The notes below the pieces were generated by a model. The model searched no databases. It was not told the origin of the DNA and saw nothing but the letters and a program-made list of their open reading frames with translations. Positions 37,009 through 46,756 of a stretch of DNA of 64,000 bases are shown here, one piece after another (the stretch's first letter is position 1; each line of letters opens with the position of its first letter). Source of the DNA: an uncultured Opitutia bacterium (GTDB lineage: Bacteria; Verrucomicrobiota; Verrucomicrobiia; Opitutales; Opitutaceae); assembly GCA_903902745.1 (NCBI GenBank), contig CAIUWA010000018.1:62001-126000 (forward strand), given 5' to 3'. Both the position numbers and the translations under genes were made by a program.

Positions 37009-37653
37009 CTATCTCTTGGCTGCGACAGCGGCGAAATTCCGGTAGATCTGCAGGCCCTTGGCCTGGCTTTTCTCCGGGTGAAACTGCGTGGCAAAGCAGC
37101 GCCCACGCGCGATGGCCGCGGTGAACGGGCCGCCGTAATCGCACTCCGCCAGTACGAGCGCAGGGTCGGCCGGCGCGCAGTAAAAGCTGTGCACAAAGTA
37201 GAAGGCTTCGCCCTCCGGCTTGAGGCCGGTCGCCAGGGGCGAGCGGGGCTGGACAAAACGCACCGTGTTCCAGCCCATGTGCGGGATCTTAAACTCCGGC
37301 GGACGCTGGAAGCGCACGACCTGGCCGGGAAAAATCCCGAGGCCGGTGACGTTACCCTCCTCCGAATGCTCGAACAGCGCCTGCATCCCCAGGCAGACGC
37401 CCAGAAACGGCCGGTCGGCCGCGATCCAGTCGCGCACGGTGGCATCGAGTTTCGCGGCGCGCAGAGCCGCCACGCAGTCGCGCAGCGCGCCGACGCCGGG
37501 CAGCACCAGACCCGCCGCGCCGCTCGCGGCGATCTCCTCGGGCGTGTGCACGACGCGCGGTGACACCCCGACGGCCTCAAGGGCCTTCGTGACGCTGCGG
37601 AGGTTGCAGATGCCGTTGTCGATGACGGCGACAGTGGTGGGAGCGGAACTCAT
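37009..37653 (-). CDS. hisH: Imidazole glycerol phosphate synthase subunit HisH
   Basis: A 214-residue glutaminase subunit that feeds ammonia to HisF in histidine synthesis. VAVIDNGICNLRSVTKAL opens the protein. LVLPGVGALRDC is the family loop, the nucleophile Cys is in GVCLGMQALFEHSEEG, and the His-Glu pair is in ATQFHPEKSQ. The other histidine genes here (hisB, hisC, hisD) lie upstream but are interrupted by an opposite-strand methyltransferase-like gene, so hisH is transcribed separately. Confidence 0.96.
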   Translation of the reverse strand: MSSAPTTVAVIDNGICNLRSVTKALEAVGVSPRVVHTPEEIAASGAAGLVLPGVGALRDCVAALRAAKLDATVRDWIAADRPFLGVCLGMQALFEHSEEGNVTGLGIFPGQVVRFQRPPEFKIPHMGWNTVRFVQPRSPLATGLKPEGEAFYFVHSFYCAPADPALVLAECDYGGPFTAAIARGRCFATQFHPEKSQAKGLQIYRNFAAVAAKR

Positions 37654-37791
37654 GAATCAGGGGTTAAACGATCTAACGCCGGCGCGATGAAAGTAAACAC
37701 CGCCCGCGATGACGGCACTATGGGGTGGCCTGGACCGGCGGATCAGTCCTATCCTTCTCCCGCAAATATCCAGTCGCATTCAACTGCTCTG

Positions 37792-38358
37792 ATGACTCTC
37801 CCCTCTCCCTGGATTCCCGGCCTGTTCTTCGCGCTATCGGAAACGGTGATCGGCCGGGTCCGCCGTGCGACGAAGGCCAACTACACGCTCAAGGATCAAA
37901 ACTCCCTGCGGTTGCTGGGTATTGTGATCTGGTCGAGTATCGCGCTGGCCGTGCTCGCGGCCTACTTTCTGCCTGCCGCACGCGTGTCGTACTACCCGCG
38001 CTACTATCTCGCCGGGCTGTGTCTGTTTGTGCCTGGCATCGCCCTGCGCTGGTATTCCATCTGGATCCTAGGCCATTTCTTTACCGTGAACGTCGCCATT
38101 GCCTCGGACCACCGGCTGATCGAGACCGGTCCTTATCGCTATCTCCGGCATCCGAGCTACACCGGCGCCCTCCTGGTCTTTGTCGGGCTCGGCCTCTCCA
38201 TGGGCAATTTCGTTTCCGTGGCCTTGATGGTCATTCCGGTCTTCCTCGTTTTCCGACGGCGCATGGCCGTCGAGGAGCAAGCCCTCGTCGGAGCCTTCGG
38301 CGATACCTACCGCGCGTACATGCAACGGACCAAACGGCTGGTGCCGTTTGTCTATTGA
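37792..38358 (+). CDS. Isoprenylcysteine carboxyl methyltransferase (ICMT)-like membrane protein
   Basis: A 188-residue protein with about four to five hydrophobic segments. The C-terminal half has the ICMT/PEMT signature: LIETGPYRYLRHPSYTGALL followed by RRMAVEEQALVGAFGDTYRAY, where the RHP and E residues bind S-adenosylmethionine. Such bacterial proteins methylate small lipophilic or unknown substrates; the substrate here is unknown. The ATG giving MTLPSPWIPGL is preferred over one 35 codons upstream. It is inserted on the opposite strand between hisH and hisB. Confidence 0.8.
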   Translation: MTLPSPWIPGLFFALSETVIGRVRRATKANYTLKDQNSLRLLGIVIWSSIALAVLAAYFLPAARVSYYPRYYLAGLCLFVPGIALRWYSIWILGHFFTVNVAIASDHRLIETGPYRYLRHPSYTGALLVFVGLGLSMGNFVSVALMVIPVFLVFRRRMAVEEQALVGAFGDTYRAYMQRTKRLVPFVY

Positions 38359-38361
38359 GAG

Positions 38362-38967
38362 CTAAATTTTCCCCTTGGTCGAGGGCAGCAGGTCGGCGGC
38401 GCGGGGCTCGATCTGGGTGGCCATGTCGAGCGCGCGAGCCAGGCACTTGAAGATCGCCTCGGCCACGTGGTGCGGCTCCTCGCCGTACACCAGCTGCACA
38501 TGCAGGTTCGCGCCGAGCGCGTTGCTGAACGCGCGGCAGAATTCCTTCACGAGCACGATGTTGAAATCGCGCACGAACATCGTCGGCGCCTCCGCCTGAT
38601 AGACCAAGTGCGGCCGGCCGCCCACATCGACGGCGATGCGCGCGAGCGACTCGTCCATCGGGAGCAGGAAAAAACCATAGCGCTTGATGCCGACCTTGTC
38701 GCCGAGCGCCTCCTTGAAGGCCTGGCCCAGCACGAGACCGACATCCTCGACGGTGTGGTGATAGTCGACGTCGGTGTCGCCCTTCGCCTTCACGGTGAGG
38801 TCAAACAGGCCGTGCTTGGCGAAAAGCGTGAGCATGTGGTCGAAGAACGCCACGCCGGTGTCGATCTTGCCCACGCCGCGACCGTCGATCGCGAGGGTGA
38901 GCGCGATGTCGGTCTCGGCCGTCTTGCGGGTGACGGTCGCTACGCGTTGGGAGGTGCCTTTAGCCAT
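38362..38967 (-). CDS. hisB: Imidazoleglycerol-phosphate dehydratase
   Basis: A 201-residue monofunctional dehydratase (no phosphatase domain). Metal-binding blocks are intact: [33 protein letters not shown] and [17 protein letters not shown]. The ATG giving [20 protein letters not shown] lies inside the 3' end of hisC, a 28-base overlap that implies translational coupling. Confidence 0.95.
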   Translation of the reverse strand: MAKGTSQRVATVTRKTAETDIALTLAIDGRGVGKIDTGVAFFDHMLTLFAKHGLFDLTVKAKGDTDVDYHHTVEDVGLVLGQAFKEALGDKVGIKRYGFFLLPMDESLARIAVDVGGRPHLVYQAEAPTMFVRDFNIVLVKEFCRAFSNALGANLHVQLVYGEEPHHVAEAIFKCLARALDMATQIEPRAADLLPSTKGKI

Positions 38968-40046
38968 GCGTCGAGGGTTTCGTTGAGAACCAGCATTTCC
39001 TGATCGGTGCCGACGCTGATGCGGAGAAACGGGGCGGTCAAGGCGTGGCTCGGGAAGTGCCGGACGAGGACTTTGCGGCTGCACAGGAAGTCGTAGGCCG
39101 ACTTGGAGACAGCGGGGCCGGTTTCGCCCCGGAGATTTTTCGGCTCCGTGAAAATGAAATTCGCCTGCGAGGGATAGGTGAACCAGCCGCGCTTTTCGCC
39201 CAGTCCGCGCACCGCGGCGTCGCGGGTGGCCTGCACCTTGGCAATGACCGTGGCATAATAACCCTGGTCACCCAAGGCCGCGAGCGCGGCCACCTGGGAG
39301 AGGCGGTTGACGTTGTAGCTGTCCCGCACTCCGTCGAGCAGGCCGGTGACCTCCGGGTGAGCGAGCGTGTAGCCGACGCGGATGCCGGCGAGGGCATAGG
39401 CCTTGGATAGCGTCCGCACGACCACGAGGTTGGGATGGCGCGCCAGCAGGGACACGGCGTTTTCCCGCGCGAACGGCGCGTAGGCCTCGTCCACCACGAG
39501 CAAACCGCGGAAGCCCGCGAGCACGCGCTCGATCTCGGCGTTGGCAAAACCCACCCCGGTCGGCGCGTTGGGCGACGTGAGGAAAAACACCCGCGCCGCC
39601 GAGGCCGCGATGCGGTCCACTGGCAGCCGCATCGTGCGGTCGAACTCGATCACGCTGGTACCACCGTTCTCGATTCCGACCAGCACGGGATAAAGCGAGT
39701 AGCTCGGCAGGGTAAACCCGGCCGCGGCCTCGGGCGCGCAAAAACAGCGCACGAGCAGATTGAGCAGGTCGTCAGAACCGTTGCCGATGCAGACGTTTTC
39801 CGCGCGCAGGCCGTGCAGCGCCGCCACGGCGGCGCGGAGGGCGGAGCTTTTCGGGTTCGGATAAAGCCGCAGCGACGCACCGTCCTCGCCGATCTCGCGT
39901 CGCAGTGCCTCCGCCACCCGCGGGCTGGGCGGATAGGGGCACTCGTTGGTGTTCAACTTCACCCAGCCGGGCTCCGTGGGCTGGAGGCCGGGCGTGTAGG
40001 CGTGGAGCTTCGCAATGTGCGGCAGAGCGAGGGAAGAAATTTTCAT
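38940..40046 (-). CDS. hisC: Histidinol-phosphate aminotransferase
   Basis: A 368-residue PLP enzyme of aminotransferase fold type [16 protein letters not shown] is the typical start region, the PLP-binding Asp lies in [12 protein letters not shown], and the Schiff-base lysine in [30 protein letters not shown] closes the fold. The ATG is immediately followed upstream by a family D repeat that separates it from hisD. Confidence 0.95.
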   Translation of the reverse strand: MKISSLALPHIAKLHAYTPGLQPTEPGWVKLNTNECPYPPSPRVAEALRREIGEDGASLRLYPNPKSSALRAAVAALHGLRAENVCIGNGSDDLLNLLVRCFCAPEAAAGFTLPSYSLYPVLVGIENGGTSVIEFDRTMRLPVDRIAASAARVFFLTSPNAPTGVGFANAEIERVLAGFRGLLVVDEAYAPFARENAVSLLARHPNLVVVRTLSKAYALAGIRVGYTLAHPEVTGLLDGVRDSYNVNRLSQVAALAALGDQGYYATVIAKVQATRDAAVRGLGEKRGWFTYPSQANFIFTEPKNLRGETGPAVSKSAYDFLCSRKVLVRHFPSHALTAPFLRISVGTDQEMLVLNETLDAWLKAPPNA

Positions 40047-40124
40047 GTAGGAACCTGCGGGCAGGCAATGTAGGGCGTGATGAAGCCGGCAACGCGAGGC
40101 ATCGCCTGCCAGCAGGTTCCTACA
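40047..40124. repeat. Facing-arm repeat, family D (GTAGGAACCTGC)
   Basis: GTAGGAACCTGCGGGCAGGC (40047-40066) faces GCCTGCCAGCAGGTTCCTAC (about 40104-40122), an almost perfect 20-base inverted repeat around 37 bases. It fills the hisD-hisC junction; its outer end forms the hisD stop codon and its inner end touches the hisC ATG. Confidence 0.85.
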
Positions 40125-41415
40125 GGGTGCGGATTTTCACCGAGCGGCCGTGGGCGTCGAGCTGTTCCATCGCTGCAAACGCGGCAACGACCGGCTCGCC
40201 GCGGCGCACGCTGCCCCGGGTGTATTTTACGACGCTGGTGCGGCGGACAAAATCCGTGACGCGCAGCCCGCTGAAAAAACGTCCGGCCCGGCCCGTCGGC
40301 AGCACATGGCTGGGGCCGGCGGTGAAGTCACCCAGTGCGGTCGGCGTATAGTTGCCGATCATGATCGCACCCGCCGTTGTGATGGCCTTCGTGAGCCGTT
40401 TCGCTGCTGCATCACCCACGAGCAGTTCAAGGTGCTCGGGCGCGACGTAGTTGGCGACGGTGGCGGACTCCGCCAGGGTGCCGACCTCGACGGCGAGGAA
40501 GCCCTCGGTGAGCACACGCTGCGTTTTCTCGGAGCGCTTGATCAGCCGGAGCTGGGACTCCATCTCCTTCAGGATGGCGGTGATGATGGCGGCGGACGTT
40601 GCGACCAGGTAGATTTTCTCCCGGCCGGAGCCGTGCTCGGCCTGCGCAAGCAAATCCGCGGCGGCGAAGTCGGCGCGCGCGCTGTCGTCGGCGATGATCA
40701 TCACCTCGCTCGGGCCCGGCAGCGAATCCACGCCCACCGTGCCGAAGACCTGCCGCTTCGCCTCGCAGACGAATGCGTTGCCCGGCCCGAAAACCTTGTC
40801 GACCGCCGAGATCGTCGCCGTGCCGTAGGCCATCGCGCCGATGGCCTGGATGCCGCCGATGCGGTAGACTTCGTCCACACCCAGCAGCTGCAACGCGGCG
40901 AGCAGCTCGCCCGCAACCCTGCCCTCGGCATTGGACGGTGTGAAAACGGCGATCTCCGGACAGCCGGCGATCTGCGCGAGTGTAACGGTCATCAGCACCG
41001 TCGAGACCAGTGGCACCTGCCCGCCGGGCACATACACGCCCACGCGCCGGATCGGGTCAAATTTCTCGCCCACCTCGGCGCCCTGCGGATTCTTGGCCGT
41101 CCAGTCCTTCGCGAGGCCCCGGCGGTTGAACGCCACGATGCTGTCACGGGCGGCGACGAGCGCGCGGCGCGAGGCGGTCGGCAGGCGTTTCGCCGCAGCG
41201 GCGAGTTCGGAGGGCTTGAGGCGGAAATCACGCGGGCGGAGCTTCGCGCCGTCAAACTTCGCCGCGTAATAGGCCACGGCCTCGTCACCCCGCGCATCCA
41301 CGTCGGCGAGGATGGACGCGACCTGCGCGGAAAAATCCCGGGAGACAGCCGCGCCGCGGCAGAACGCGGCGAGGTCGGCATGGAAGGTCTTGGAGCTGTA
41401 ACTCAGTGTGCGCAC
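40120..41415 (-). CDS. hisD: Histidinol dehydrogenase
   Basis: A 431-residue zinc enzyme that oxidises histidinol to histidine. Signatures include RRVGVYVPGGQVPLVSTVLM, GGIQAIGAMAYGT, VDSLPGPSEVMIIADD, LLAQAEHGSG and VAPEHLELL; the zinc-binding Gln/His/Asp/His positions are all represented. The GTG giving VRTLSYSSKTFHADL is preferred; the longer frame includes upstream repeat-like DNA (GGCAGGTCTTGGGACCTG). Its stop TAG is supplied by the family D repeat. It leads hisD-hisC-hisB. Confidence 0.94.
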   Translation of the reverse strand: MRTLSYSSKTFHADLAAFCRGAAVSRDFSAQVASILADVDARGDEAVAYYAAKFDGAKLRPRDFRLKPSELAAAAKRLPTASRRALVAARDSIVAFNRRGLAKDWTAKNPQGAEVGEKFDPIRRVGVYVPGGQVPLVSTVLMTVTLAQIAGCPEIAVFTPSNAEGRVAGELLAALQLLGVDEVYRIGGIQAIGAMAYGTATISAVDKVFGPGNAFVCEAKRQVFGTVGVDSLPGPSEVMIIADDSARADFAAADLLAQAEHGSGREKIYLVATSAAIITAILKEMESQLRLIKRSEKTQRVLTEGFLAVEVGTLAESATVANYVAPEHLELLVGDAAAKRLTKAITTAGAIMIGNYTPTALGDFTAGPSHVLPTGRAGRFFSGLRVTDFVRRTSVVKYTRGSVRRGEPVVAAFAAMEQLDAHGRSVKIRTL

Positions 41416-41546
41416 AGAGCGACCACCGTGGCAGGTCTTGGGACCTGACGCCAGCCGGAAGGTGGCCGTCAGCCAATCGAGCTGGCTTAAAATTCGTCCG
41501 GACAAGCTCCTGCGGGATACCGCCGCCGGCGAAGCCGGGCCCGCAA

Positions 41547-42338
41547 TCAGCGCTGCAGGAACGAGGGGATGACAAAAAGGCTGCCGTCGAACTTCTCGTT
41601 CACCGTCACCTTTTCAAAATTCACCGTGACCGAGCGCTCCTTGCCATCGGCCTGCTTGGTCGTGGTGATGACCTTCTTTGGAAAACGGATGCCATCGGCC
41701 ATCAGTTCGCCTTCCTCCCGGATGGAGCCGCCCTTTTCCGTTTCGGTCAGCACCAGCCTGCCGGTGGCTTGGTCAAAGTAGCGGACGAAGGCGATGCCCG
41801 GCTCGTGACGGAAGGCGAGTTTCTGGCAGGCGACCCCGTTCACGGTGGCCTCGCCGAGATCCTCGATGGTGCCGCCGCGCAGCTCGAGGCCCCGGTAGAA
41901 CGAAAGATTTTCCCAGGTGTTGGCCCGGAGCGCCTTGATTTCGATTCCCTTGAGCAGGTCCATGTTCCAGCGCCGGACGTCCTTGGCATCCTGCACCCGG
42001 TGCCAGGCCTCGAAGTTGTCGAGGGCCGTGATCTCGATGCGCTGCTCCACCACGTCGCCCACCTTCTTCTCGGACGTGGCCACGATGCGCTGCTGGTAGG
42101 GTTTCTGAAAGATGATCTCCACCACGGCCTCGACCGGTTTGGGCCCCTCGGGGGTCTCTTCGGTGGTGACCAGCGAGCCGGTGTAATGCACGGATTTCAC
42201 GGCATTGAGCGCGGCATCGGGGCCGAGATAGGCGCGGGCCTTGGCGATGACGGCGGCGGTGTCGCCGCGCGCACTCGCCAGCGCACCCGACAGGGCCAGG
42301 AGGGAAACGAGCAGGAAACGGGGGGTCTGGGTCGTCAT
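41547..42338 (-). CDS. Exported LolA-like outer-membrane lipoprotein-sorting family protein
   Basis: A 263-residue protein with a signal peptide (MTTQTPRFLLVSLLALSGALASARG) and an all-beta body that resembles the LolA/LolB-like lipoprotein-binding fold: AVKSVHYTGSL, FEAWHRVQDAK, YFDQATGRLVLTE and a final strand FVIPSFL. It could carry lipoproteins or lipids in the periplasm, but the family is broad and assignment is by pattern. A relative, truncated, lies at 46708-47157. It is 72 bases downstream of guaA on the same strand. Confidence 0.7.
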   Translation of the reverse strand: MTTQTPRFLLVSLLALSGALASARGDTAAVIAKARAYLGPDAALNAVKSVHYTGSLVTTEETPEGPKPVEAVVEIIFQKPYQQRIVATSEKKVGDVVEQRIEITALDNFEAWHRVQDAKDVRRWNMDLLKGIEIKALRANTWENLSFYRGLELRGGTIEDLGEATVNGVACQKLAFRHEPGIAFVRYFDQATGRLVLTETEKGGSIREEGELMADGIRFPKKVITTTKQADGKERSVTVNFEKVTVNEKFDGSLFVIPSFLQR

Positions 42339-42409
42339 GAAATAAGCGTGTGAGGGGGTGTTTTCATTCTGAAAACGCGAGCCGGCATCGCAATGGCAAA
42401 ACTCGTTTC

Positions 42410-43948
42410 CTACTCCCATTCGATGGTGGCGGGCGGCTTGGAGCTGATGTCGAGGACGACCCGGCTGACGCCGCGAACCTCGTTGGTGATGCGGCTGGAG
42501 ATTTTCTGCAGCAAGTCGTGCGGCAGCTTCGCCCAGTCGGCGGTCATGGCGTCGATGCTCTCCACGATGCGCAGGGCGATGACGAAATCGTAGGTGCGCT
42601 CGTCGCCGAACACGCCGACGGTGCGGACCGGCAGAAAGACGGCGAACGACTGCCACACCTTGTAGTAGTAACCCGAGGCCATCATCTCGTCCTGCAGGAC
42701 GGCGTCGGCGTTGCGGAGGATCTCCAGCTTTTCGGCGGTGATGTCGCCCATCACGCGCACCCCGAGACCGGGACCCGGGAACGGCTGGCGCCAGACAACC
42801 TCCTTGGGGAGGCCGAGCGCGGCGCCGACGGCGCGCACCTCATCCTTGAAGAGCTCGCGCAGAGGCTCGACCAGCTTGAGCTTCATCCGCGCGGGCAGGC
42901 CGCCGACGTTGTGGTGGGTCTTGATGAGCGACGCGGGATTATTGCCGATCGAGACGCTCTCAATGACGTCCGGATAGAGCGTGCCCTGCCCGAGAAAGTC
43001 GGCGTGACCAATGGACTTGAGGGATTTTTCGAACACGGCGACGAAGGTGCGACCGATGATTTTGCGTTTCTTTTCCGGCTCGGTGACACCCTTCAGCCGG
43101 CGCAGGAACAGCGCCGATGCATCCACGACCCGCAGGTCGATCTTGAAGTTCCGTTTATAGAGCGACTCGACGTAGGCGCGCTCGCCCTTCCGCAACAGGC
43201 CGTTGTCCACGAACACGCAGGTGAGCTGCTTGCCGATGGCCTTGTGCAGCAGCGCCGCGGCCACCGAGGAATCCACACCGCCGGAGAGCCCGAGGAGGAC
43301 GCGCGACTTGCCCACCTTTGCGCGGATGTCCGCCACGGTCTGCGCGATGAAATCGCGCGTGGTCCAGTCCTGCTTCGCCCGGCAGACGCCGAGGAGGAAA
43401 TTGCGGATCATGTCCACCCCGCGCTCGGTGTGAAACACCTCGGGATGGAACTGGATGCCGTAAAAGCCGCGCTTCGTGTCCTCGATGGCAGCGAAGAGCG
43501 AATTTTCCGAAGTCCCGATGGCGGCGAACCCGGGAGGGAGCTTCGTCAGTTTGTCGCCGTGTGAATTCCAGACCCGCAGCTTGCGCGGGAGTTTGGCGAA
43601 GAGCTTGCCGGGTTTTCTGATCGTGAGATGGCCGTGGCCATATTCGCGCGCCTTGCTGTGGGCAACATGGCCGCCGAGAAAATGGCCCATCAACTGGACG
43701 CCATAGCAAATGCCGAGCACCGGCACGCCCAGCTCGAAAATGGCGGGATCCGGGTGCGGGGCGGTCTTCGCGTATACGCTCTGCGGGCCGCCGGAGAGGA
43801 TGATGCCGACGACGCCGTCCGCGCGGAGCTTCGCGGCGGGCGTGGCGAAGTGGTAGATCTTCGAGTAAACCTGACACTCGCGGATGCGGCGCGCGATGAC
43901 CTGGGTGAGCTGGGAACCGAAGTCTAGGACGGCGATGGTCTGTGGCAT
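42410..43948 (-). CDS. guaA: GMP synthase (glutamine-hydrolysing)
   Basis: A 512-residue two-domain enzyme that converts XMP to GMP. The glutaminase domain has [16 protein letters not shown] (nucleophile Cys) and [15 protein letters not shown]; the ATP-pyrophosphatase domain has [16 protein letters not shown], and the dimerisation domain ends [17 protein letters not shown]. The ATG giving [13 protein letters not shown] is the family start. A 334-base gene-free stretch lies upstream. Confidence 0.97.
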   Translation of the reverse strand: MPQTIAVLDFGSQLTQVIARRIRECQVYSKIYHFATPAAKLRADGVVGIILSGGPQSVYAKTAPHPDPAIFELGVPVLGICYGVQLMGHFLGGHVAHSKAREYGHGHLTIRKPGKLFAKLPRKLRVWNSHGDKLTKLPPGFAAIGTSENSLFAAIEDTKRGFYGIQFHPEVFHTERGVDMIRNFLLGVCRAKQDWTTRDFIAQTVADIRAKVGKSRVLLGLSGGVDSSVAAALLHKAIGKQLTCVFVDNGLLRKGERAYVESLYKRNFKIDLRVVDASALFLRRLKGVTEPEKKRKIIGRTFVAVFEKSLKSIGHADFLGQGTLYPDVIESVSIGNNPASLIKTHHNVGGLPARMKLKLVEPLRELFKDEVRAVGAALGLPKEVVWRQPFPGPGLGVRVMGDITAEKLEILRNADAVLQDEMMASGYYYKVWQSFAVFLPVRTVGVFGDERTYDFVIALRIVESIDAMTADWAKLPHDLLQKISSRITNEVRGVSRVVLDISSKPPATIEWE

Positions 43949-44011
43949 GAGCGGCGAGGAAAGGGAACAGCACAACTCAGACCGAGGAGCGACCGCAAGA
44001 GCGATTCGCAA

Positions 44012-44345
44012 CCGCGCAACGGAGCGTTCCCAACCGGCTTGTCATCCGGCCGGCAGAAAACCTGGTTGAACGGGCTGACGCCTTCTCGATTTTTCCCGGA
44101 CGCACATCCGCGTTACCAGGCATTGAGCGGCGCAGGTTGGCCAACGGAGGTGTCCATGGACTCGGACAAAGGCGGTTCGGGCCGGGCCGGTTGCCCTTCG
44201 GGAGAGGGAAGGCTCCACGTTATATCCGCGTTACCTGGCTACCTGTATTCCCCTCCTCCATCTGCAAAAAATTGGCGTGCATTTTCGATTGTTCCACTCA
44301 ATCCTGCCGGATGATCCAGCCATGCACGAGTTCACCGAGTTCCCA
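44012..44345. other. Gene-free stretch with a 15-base direct repeat
   Basis: I see no convincing gene or RNA here. ATCCGCGTTACC-A-GG (44105-44119) recurs as ATCCGCGTTACC-T-GG (44224-44238), 119 bases apart. The stretch lies between divergent guaA and a PEP-CTERM gene and should contain both promoters. Confidence 0.4.
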
Positions 44346-45020
44346 ATGAGCCGAAAGTTTCCACACATCGTGCTGGCAGTGACTCTGGCGCTGAGCCTCG
44401 CGGTTTCGTCGTTTGCACAAACCATCGTCACTTTTAGCAGCCTGAGCGCGTTCAACACGGCCATTGGCCCAGGTTCTGTGACCGTCGAGGATTTTACATC
44501 AGTAAACCATTTTCCGATTACCACCGGCGTATTGAACTCCCTGACCAACCTGCCGGGCATCGGGATCGCGCCCGGTACAATCCAGCCGGGGGTCACCTAT
44601 TCGACCGCAATAGGTACGGGTAATTTCTTTAACATCGATCTGGGTGGGGGCTTCACCAATGGCTTTCTGGACTCAGTAACCGGAGGCGGAGCGCTGACCG
44701 TAACATTCAATGCCCCGGCCAGGGCCTTCGGCTTCGATACCAATACTTTCATGGGCACTTCATTTGCCATCACGATCAATTTCAACGCCGGCTTGCCCTA
44801 CAACAACACGATTGGAATTTCGAGCTCCACCCCGGTATTTTACGGCTTTCAAAGCAACGCCAGCAACATTACCTCGGTCGTAATCCTTGGCAGCAATGTC
44901 ACCGATACCTTCGCGATCGACAACTTTCGGTTCACGAGCGTCCCCGAGCCCGGCACCGTCTGGCTGCTCGGTGGTGGTCTCGCCGCGTTGGCCGTGTTGC
45001 GCCGTCGCCGGCAGGCCTGA
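44346..45020 (+). CDS. PEP-CTERM sorting-domain protein
   Basis: A 224-residue exported protein. A signal peptide (MSRKFPHIVLAVTLALSLAV, cleavage near SFAQT) is followed by a Gly/Asn/Thr/Phe-rich beta domain and a classical PEP-CTERM tail: VPEPGTVWLLGGG, a hydrophobic helix, then RRRRQA. The tail is recognised by an exosortase, which is not in this window. Such proteins are usually delivered to the surface or extracellular matrix; this one has no recognised catalytic domain. The start is the ATG that gives the cleanest signal peptide. Confidence 0.85.
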   Translation: MSRKFPHIVLAVTLALSLAVSSFAQTIVTFSSLSAFNTAIGPGSVTVEDFTSVNHFPITTGVLNSLTNLPGIGIAPGTIQPGVTYSTAIGTGNFFNIDLGGGFTNGFLDSVTGGGALTVTFNAPARAFGFDTNTFMGTSFAITINFNAGLPYNNTIGISSSTPVFYGFQSNASNITSVVILGSNVTDTFAIDNFRFTSVPEPGTVWLLGGGLAALAVLRRRRQA

Positions 45021-45054
45021 GGAGATCTCACCGGTGGCCGCGACCCAAAGGTCG

Positions 45055-45135
45055 CATATTTCCCCGCCCCTCCGACTTCCGTCGTCTGTCTTCCGTCTTC
45101 AGTCCTCCGGCATCCGTCCCCTGACACCCGTCTCC
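45055..45135. repeat. Pyrimidine-rich degenerate tandem arm, family F
   Basis: CTTCCGTCGTCTGTCTTCCG and continuing TCCGTC-like units form one degenerate tandem of about 7-9 bases. A purine-rich counterpart of similar make-up lies far away at about 47463-47520, so this may be a single unpaired arm. It separates two converging genes. Confidence 0.45.
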
Positions 45136-45146
45136 CGCCCAGCGCC

Positions 45147-46136
45147 CTACTTCCCGCTGCCCATCATCTGACGGGCCATGTTCATGGTATTCTTCATCTG
45201 GTCCATCCGGCTGGCCTGGGATTGCCGCAGCGCGGCGACCTGCTCCGGGGTAAGGAAGGCGGCGGCACGGTCGGCAATCTGGCTCTGCATCTGTTGCTGG
45301 TGCTGAAAAAAGGCATCGAGGGCCGGGCCGTTCAGCGCGGCCTGCGGATCGTTCGTGGGATCGACAATGTCACGGGAGCTGGCGGCAAAATCCCGGCGCG
45401 TCTCGGTTATCACGGTGGCCAGCGCGCTGGATTGCTCCGGGCTCATCTGCTGGCCGGAGGCGGCGAGACTGGTATTCAAGGCCGTCACCTCGGCGCGCAA
45501 CGGCTGCTGGACGAGATAGTCCTGGTACGTGGCGTAGGCGGCTGGGTCGCTAAAGAAGTCGCGGATCCTGGCGTCGACGGCCGCGTTGGCGTCCTTGATC
45601 TGCTGCCCGACGGCGGCTCGCTCCTCGGGAGTCTGGTTGCCGGACATCATTTTCAGCCCGATTTCCGTCGTGTTCATCTGCTTCTCGGCCAGCAGGCCGA
45701 TGAAACGGGCGCGGTCTTCGGGGGAAAGTCCGAGCTGGGTCATCAAGTCGGCGAACTTGCGCTCCAGGGCCAGCTTCTGGGACCGGGCCATCATATCGCG
45801 CATGGCGGGGTTGTTCATCATGGACGCGGCAAGGGCGCCAAACGAAGGCTTGGCCGGCTCGGCCGGTGCGGGTGCCGGAGCGGGCGGCGGGACAGCGGAG
45901 AGCTGCTTCTCCAACTCGGCGACGCGCGCGCGCAAGGCGTCATTCCGAGCCTGCAAAGCCTCGGCCGGAGCAACCTGAACCGCCTTCGCACGCAGCTGCG
46001 CGACCTCGGTCTCGGCGTTCACGAGACTGCGCCACTGCTGCGCGGCAAAATACGCGAGCCCGGCGCAGCCGAGAGCCAAAATCGCGATCACGATCGGTGC
46101 AGCCTTGGACGATCCAGCCTTGGGGGCGTTGTTCAT
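45147..46136 (-). CDS. Membrane-anchored coiled-coil hypothetical protein, 329 aa
   Basis: I do not recognise a named family. One transmembrane segment (APIVIAILALGCAGLAYFAA) near the N-terminus is followed by a heptad-rich coiled coil (about residues 37-80), a Pro/Ala linker, and a Met/Gln/Ala-rich helical domain (SPEDRARFIGLLAEKQMNTTE; LTPEQVAALRQSQASRMDQM). The phrases LSPEDRARF and LTPEQVAALR resemble helical Spy/CpxP-like motifs, but this is weak. It is likely periplasmic. The function is unknown. Confidence 0.7.
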   Translation of the reverse strand: MNNAPKAGSSKAAPIVIAILALGCAGLAYFAAQQWRSLVNAETEVAQLRAKAVQVAPAEALQARNDALRARVAELEKQLSAVPPPAPAPAPAEPAKPSFGALAASMMNNPAMRDMMARSQKLALERKFADLMTQLGLSPEDRARFIGLLAEKQMNTTEIGLKMMSGNQTPEERAAVGQQIKDANAAVDARIRDFFSDPAAYATYQDYLVQQPLRAEVTALNTSLAASGQQMSPEQSSALATVITETRRDFAASSRDIVDPTNDPQAALNGPALDAFFQHQQQMQSQIADRAAAFLTPEQVAALRQSQASRMDQMKNTMNMARQMMGSGK

Positions 46137-46241
46137 GAGGGGCAGAGGGGTGAATGCTGGGAAAACTAAGATCCCAGCCTAACCGCCCACCCACCATAGA
46201 CCAAGAACCAACTCCATCTCTCTCCTAGAACGCCTGGAAGG

Positions 46242-46625
46242 TCACGGCACCAAGGTATGTCCCGCCCGATAGGCAGCGAGACCCGCGCGAATCGCATCAC
46301 GATTTTCTTCGCTGCGGAATGGTACTGCCGGATTGAGGGCGGCTTCTGCCGCCTGCAACTGCGGGGTGGCGTGGGCCTGCGTGATCCATTTTGTAGCCAG
46401 TGGTGCGGCACGGCTGTCCGCGACTTGAAACCAATCCATCAATGCCAGCGCTGCCGCTTGGTCCCCGATCTGCGTCAAGGTTGTGAAGGCGAGCGTGTGG
46501 GTCCGGCTCCCCTGCGGGTTTTTGTTCAGTGCCTCAGCCAAGGGCGGCACGGCGTTTTTCGTGGCTACTTTCGTTAGCGCCCACACCGCCGCGTCCCGGC
46601 GCACGTCATCTTGACCGTCCCTCGC
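46242..46625 (-). pseudogene. C-terminal remnant of a HEAT-repeat protein
   Basis: About 125 residues ending at a normal stop read as repeated helical pairs (RRDAAVWALTKVATKNAVPP; AALALMDWFQVADSRAAPLA; LNPAVPFRSEENRDAIRAGL), like the end of a HEAT-repeat adhesion or scaffold protein. Upstream of about 46625 the frame turns into Arg/Ser/Pro-rich nonsense without a start, so the N-terminal part is missing. Confidence 0.55.
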
Positions 46626-46639
46626 CGCCGCTGCGGGTA

Positions 46640-46756
46640 CCGGACAGCTTCGCCGAGTTGTTTGACCTGTCGTCCGCCGAGAGGAACACACTCCAGCAGG
46701 CGATTGATCAAGCGCGCCAGCAAATCGACCAGCTCACGACGGCCAACGCGAACGTG
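46640..46756 (+). pseudogene. Orphan protein-coding fragment on the plus strand
   Basis: FAELFDLSSAERNTLQQAID and the following QARQQIDQLTTANANVT read like real amphipathic coding sequence, yet there is no start or sensible upstream context, and the fragment runs into the antisense of the truncated gene at 46708. It looks like a piece of a gene brought in by rearrangement. The parent protein is unknown. Confidence 0.4.

Noticed and set aside
44270-44300. Possible sigma-54 promoter (TTGGCGTG...TTCG) before a PEP-CTERM gene
   Set aside because: The -12 element lacks the required GC at the right spacing, and the second PEP-CTERM gene shows no matching site.
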